Shown: positions 61,647 to 64,000 of the stretch, in pieces
Layout: each line of letters opens with the position of its first letter
Numbering within the stretch: position 1 is the first letter of the stretch
Source of the DNA: Halostagnicola sp. A-GB9-2
GTDB lineage: Archaea > Halobacteriota > Halobacteria > Halobacteriales > Natrialbaceae
DNA: 64,000 nt
Direction: 5' to 3'
Assembly (NCBI RefSeq): GCF_030068615.1
Contig: NZ_JASJOC010000004.1
Coordinates: 62,001-126,000, forward strand
Position numbers and translations under genes: made by a program
The notes under the pieces: generated by a model
The model's input: only the letters and a program-made list of their open reading frames with translations
The model's database searches: none
What the model was told of the DNA's origin: nothing

Positions 61647-62675
61647 TCAGGAGCCGATGGATCGCACGGCGTCTTTGATATCCTCCGTCGCCGGAATTAC
61701 CTCGTTCTCGAGCGGCCGTGCGTAGGGAATCGGGACGTCCGGAACCGCGAGGCGGGAGACGGCCTCGAGCGACGCCAGATCCTCCTCGGCGACGCGGGCG
61801 ACGATCTCGCTCGTGACACCATAGGAGCGGTAATCCTCGTCGACGACGACCAGTCGGCCGGTCTTTGCGACCGACTCGAGGATCGTCTCGGTGTCCAGCG
61901 GGACGAGCGTCCGGAGGTCGACGACTTCGGCGTCGATACCGTCCTCCGCGAGGTCTTCGGCGGCCTCTATCGCCCGGTGGACGTGCAGGCCGAGCGTGAC
62001 GACGGTGACGTCCTCGCCCTCGCGTTTGACGTCCGCGCTCCCGAAGGGGATGGTGTACTCCTCCTCGGGCACGGGCGTCTTCGGCCCGTCGGGGGCGGGC
62101 ATCCAGCCGATTCCCATGAGCCGCTTGTGGAACATGTAGACGACCGGGTCGTCGTCGCGGATCGCGTTGTGCATCAGCCCCTTCGCGTCGTAGGCCGTCG
62201 AGGGAACGACGACTTTCATCCCCGGGAGGTGTGCGAAGGTGCCGTAGAGGGTTTGAGAGTGCTGGGCGGCGTCGTTGTACGTCCCGCCGACGGCCGTCGT
62301 CAACACCATCGGGACGTTCACGCTCGCCCCGCTCATGTACGTGTTCTTGGCCATCTGGTTGTAGATCTGGTCCATTCCGACGCCGAAGAAATCGACGAAC
62401 ATGAGCTCCGCGATCGGGCGCATGCCCGCCTGTGCGGCCCCCACGGCCGCACCGATGTAGGCCGTCTCGCTGATCGGCACGTCCATGATGCGGTCGTGGC
62501 CGAACTCCTCGAGAAGCCCCTGCGTGCTGTCGAAGATGCCGCCGTAGTCCGCGACATCCTCGCCCATATAGAAGACCTCCTCGTCGGCGCGCATCTCGTC
62601 GGCGATGGCCTCGACCATCGCCCGGCTCATCGTCAATTCGCGGTCGATCGCCTGCGCGGAATCTTGCTGTGCCAT
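61647..62675 (-). CDS. 2-oxoacid dehydrogenase E1 beta subunit
   Basis: Predicted 342 residues. Transketolase central and C-terminal domains: EVFYMGEDVADYGGIFDSTQG, VPISETAYIGAAVGAAQAGM, PIAELMFVDFFGVGMDQIYN, YGTFAHLPGMKVVVPSTAYDAKG and DAEVVDLRTLVPLDTETILES. It forms the alpha2-beta2 E1 that decarboxylates a 2-oxoacid with thiamine diphosphate. Its start overlaps the E1-alpha stop in TGATG, so the two are probably made in equal amounts. Substrate (acetoin or branched-chain acid) cannot be decided. Confidence 0.95.
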   Translation of the reverse strand: MAQQDSAQAIDRELTMSRAMVEAIADEMRADEEVFYMGEDVADYGGIFDSTQGLLEEFGHDRIMDVPISETAYIGAAVGAAQAGMRPIAELMFVDFFGVGMDQIYNQMAKNTYMSGASVNVPMVLTTAVGGTYNDAAQHSQTLYGTFAHLPGMKVVVPSTAYDAKGLMHNAIRDDDPVVYMFHKRLMGIGWMPAPDGPKTPVPEEEYTIPFGSADVKREGEDVTVVTLGLHVHRAIEAAEDLAEDGIDAEVVDLRTLVPLDTETILESVAKTGRLVVVDEDYRSYGVTSEIVARVAEEDLASLEAVSRLAVPDVPIPYARPLENEVIPATEDIKDAVRSIGS

Positions 62676-63730
62676 CAGTCGTCACCTCCCGCTCGAGTAT
62701 CGCCTGCAAGCTCGTGCGTCGTCTCAGTCGTCGTCACGCCGGATTCCGGGCCGACGAAAACGTCCCCGTAGGCGTCCTCGGGATCGGGTTGTGGCTGGTC
62801 TTTGGCCCACTCGATCGCGCTGTCGACGCGGTCGTGGGCGTTCTCGCGGAGTTCGTCGATTTCCTCGTCCTCGATCCCCGCGGCACGCAACTCCGAGGCG
62901 AGTCGTTCGATCGAATCGCGATTTTTCGCGGCCGCCGAATCCTCCTCCGGCCGGTAGCTCTCGGGGTCGCCCATGAAGTGACCCATCCGCCGGTGGACCT
63001 GGACCTCCAGCAGCGTCGGGCCGTTACCGTCTCGAGCCCGCCCGACCGCTTCCTTGGCGGCGTCGTAGACGGCAGTCGCGTCGTCGGAGTCGACCCGCTC
63101 GCCCGGCATATCGAAACCGCCCGCGCGTTGGGAGGCGTCCGCTACGTCTGTCACGCGGTCTTTGGGCATGCTGATCGCCCAGTCGTTGTCCTCGATGACG
63201 AAAACGACGGGGAGGTCCTGGACCGAGGCGAGGTTCAGCGACTCGAGGAAGGCTCCCTGACTGACGGCCCCTTCGCCGATGAACGCGACGGCGACGCTGT
63301 CTTCGTTTCGCTTCTTCGCGGCGAGTCCGGCCCCGACGGCCGGCGGACAGCCTTCAGCGATAATGCCGCTACACGCGAAGTTGACCTCCGGGTCGAACAG
63401 GTGCATGTGGCCGCCTTTCCCCTTGCTGAGCCCTGTTTCGCGGCCGAAAATCTCCGCCGTCATCCGGTTCAGATCGACCCCCTTGGCGATGGCGATGTGA
63501 TGGGGCCGATGTGGGGCCGTGACCGTGTCGTCGTCCCGCAGGTGCTGACAGACCCCTGTTGCCGAAGCCTCGTGACCCGCCGCGAGGTGTAACTCGCCGG
63601 GGATCGGTCCGGCCGAGATGTCGAAGGCCGGCTGTTTTCCCTCGAGGTATTCCTCCTGAAGGCGCTCTTCGTAGTATCGAGCCGTGACCATGTCGGTGAA
63701 CATGGTCTGTAGCTTGCTAGCTTGTACCAT
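62675..63730 (-). CDS. 2-oxoacid dehydrogenase E1 alpha subunit
   Basis: Predicted 351 residues from MVQASKLQTMFTDMVTARYY. The thiamine diphosphate site is spread over GHMHLFDPEVNFACSGIIAE, AFIGEGAVSQGAFLESLNLASV and FVIEDNDWAISM (G-E-G plus E-D-N-D). RRMGHFMGDPESYRPEED is typical of PDH/acetoin dehydrogenase alpha chains. It is the first gene of the four-gene operon. ATG 63730 follows a TATA-like element by 34-39 bases; the longer frame from 63784 crosses that promoter. Confidence 0.95.
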   Translation of the reverse strand: MVQASKLQTMFTDMVTARYYEERLQEEYLEGKQPAFDISAGPIPGELHLAAGHEASATGVCQHLRDDDTVTAPHRPHHIAIAKGVDLNRMTAEIFGRETGLSKGKGGHMHLFDPEVNFACSGIIAEGCPPAVGAGLAAKKRNEDSVAVAFIGEGAVSQGAFLESLNLASVQDLPVVFVIEDNDWAISMPKDRVTDVADASQRAGGFDMPGERVDSDDATAVYDAAKEAVGRARDGNGPTLLEVQVHRRMGHFMGDPESYRPEEDSAAAKNRDSIERLASELRAAGIEDEEIDELRENAHDRVDSAIEWAKDQPQPDPEDAYGDVFVGPESGVTTTETTHELAGDTRAGGDD

Positions 63731-63763
63731 TGAAAATCCATCAGGATCGTCCACACGAACCAG

Positions 63764-63769
63764 TATATA
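63764..63769 (-). promoter_or_regulatory. TATA element of the 2-oxoacid dehydrogenase operon
   Basis: TATATA lies 34-39 bases upstream of the E1-alpha start on the minus strand, flanked by GG. It is the only good TATA in the short divergent gap to the DJ-1 gene and would drive the E1-alpha, E1-beta, lipoyl and E2 genes. Confidence 0.55.
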
Positions 63770-63852
63770 CCTATGCCCGAACACCGTTCAGCGAACGGTT
63801 TGTGGGGGTTCCGAAGGGTAACGCTGACAGCGAGGGCGGGCGAACGGGACGT

Positions 63853-64000
63853 ATGACCACAGCGACAATCGAGATCGTCCTCTTCGACGGGTTCGACGAA
63901 CTCGACGCGGTCGGCCCCTACGAGGTGTTCGATTACGGCCGGCAAGCAGGTGCGTCCCTCGAGACGAGCCTCGTCACGCTCGAGCAAACAGATCACGTTC
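63853..64000 (+). CDS. DJ-1/PfpI-family protein (N-terminal part; gene runs off the window)
   Basis: The 49 visible codons begin MTTATIEIVLFDGFDELDAV and continue GPYEVFDYGRQAGASLETSL, the N-terminal strand and helix of class-I glutamine-amidotransferase-like DJ-1/PfpI proteins. The Cys nucleophile would lie beyond the right edge, so activity is unknown; isocyanide-hydratase-like and regulator (GATase-fused) relatives share this start. It is divergent from the dehydrogenase operon. Confidence 0.85.
   Translation, partial: MTTATIEIVLFDGFDELDAVGPYEVFDYGRQAGASLETSLVTLEQTDHV

Noticed and set aside
1-64000. CRISPR arrays, prophage or defence islands
   Set aside because: No regularly spaced direct repeats, phage structural genes, restriction, BREX, Argonaute or other recognised defence genes were seen. 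The only tandem direct repeat found is the two-copy one at 25012.

Overview
The window is a piece of the main chromosome of an extremely halophilic archaeon, probably Natrialba/Natrinema-like (genus inferred, not tested). The evidence is strongly acidic predicted proteins, high GC with TCGAG-rich codons, archaeal information-processing genes (PCNA, PriL, Hjc, Hel308, thermosome, chromosomal protein MC1, EndA), and haloarchaeal hallmarks such as the double-length TatC, a HalOD1 protein and an Hsp20. Genes are mostly short transcription units in both directions, often with a TATA-like box about 25-40 bases before the start codon.
Layout. 0-7 kb: start of hisG (leftward), an FAD oxidoreductase, a copper-exporting P-type ATPase, a SpoIIM-like membrane protein and an SAH/MTA-type deaminase. 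7-16 kb: assimilatory nitrate reductase, divergent tatC and double tatC, a ribbon-helix-helix protein, RlmE methyltransferase and PCNA. 16-25 kb: HalOD1 protein, alpha/beta hydrolase, PriL, small membrane proteins, SWIM zinc protein, AidB-like acyl-CoA dehydrogenase, Hjc and a CPBP protease. 25-31 kb: DoxX, S-adenosylhomocysteinase, ferredoxin-type nitrite reductase and LarE. 31-41 kb: PH-domain protein, Hel308, KH-domain protein, thermosome, a second DoxX, an ornithine cyclodeaminase-family enzyme, a sugar transporter and a DUF2071 protein. 41-50 kb: LeuRS, Hsp20, a decayed operon before an ABC-2 permease, Bcp, prephenate dehydratase and a NarK-type transporter. 50-64 kb: MC1, an AbrB-like protein, PheST, an unknown 498-residue protein, TrpRS, EndA, a NucS-N/zinc-ribbon protein, a four-gene 2-oxoacid dehydrogenase operon (E1 alpha, E1 beta, free lipoyl domain, free E2 core) and the start of a DJ-1/PfpI protein.
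Functional links. Nitrate uptake, nitrate reduction and nitrite reduction are all present, but as three separate units over about 42 kb. Replication and repair genes (pcn, priL, hjc, hel308, the NucS-N protein) and translation genes (leuS, pheST, trpS, endA, rlmE) recur through the window. No CRISPR array, intact transposon, prophage, rRNA or tRNA gene was found.
The most unusual signal is intergenic. A family of hairpins shares one grammar: GCGA-AC-(variable stem)-GNA loop-(stem)-GT-GAGC. It occurs six times in three gaps, and the variable stems change by compensatory substitutions. A separate run of five consecutive hairpins lies between the convergent AbrB-like gene and pheT. These are the best candidates here for an undescribed element. 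I saw no clear new protein-based defence system.
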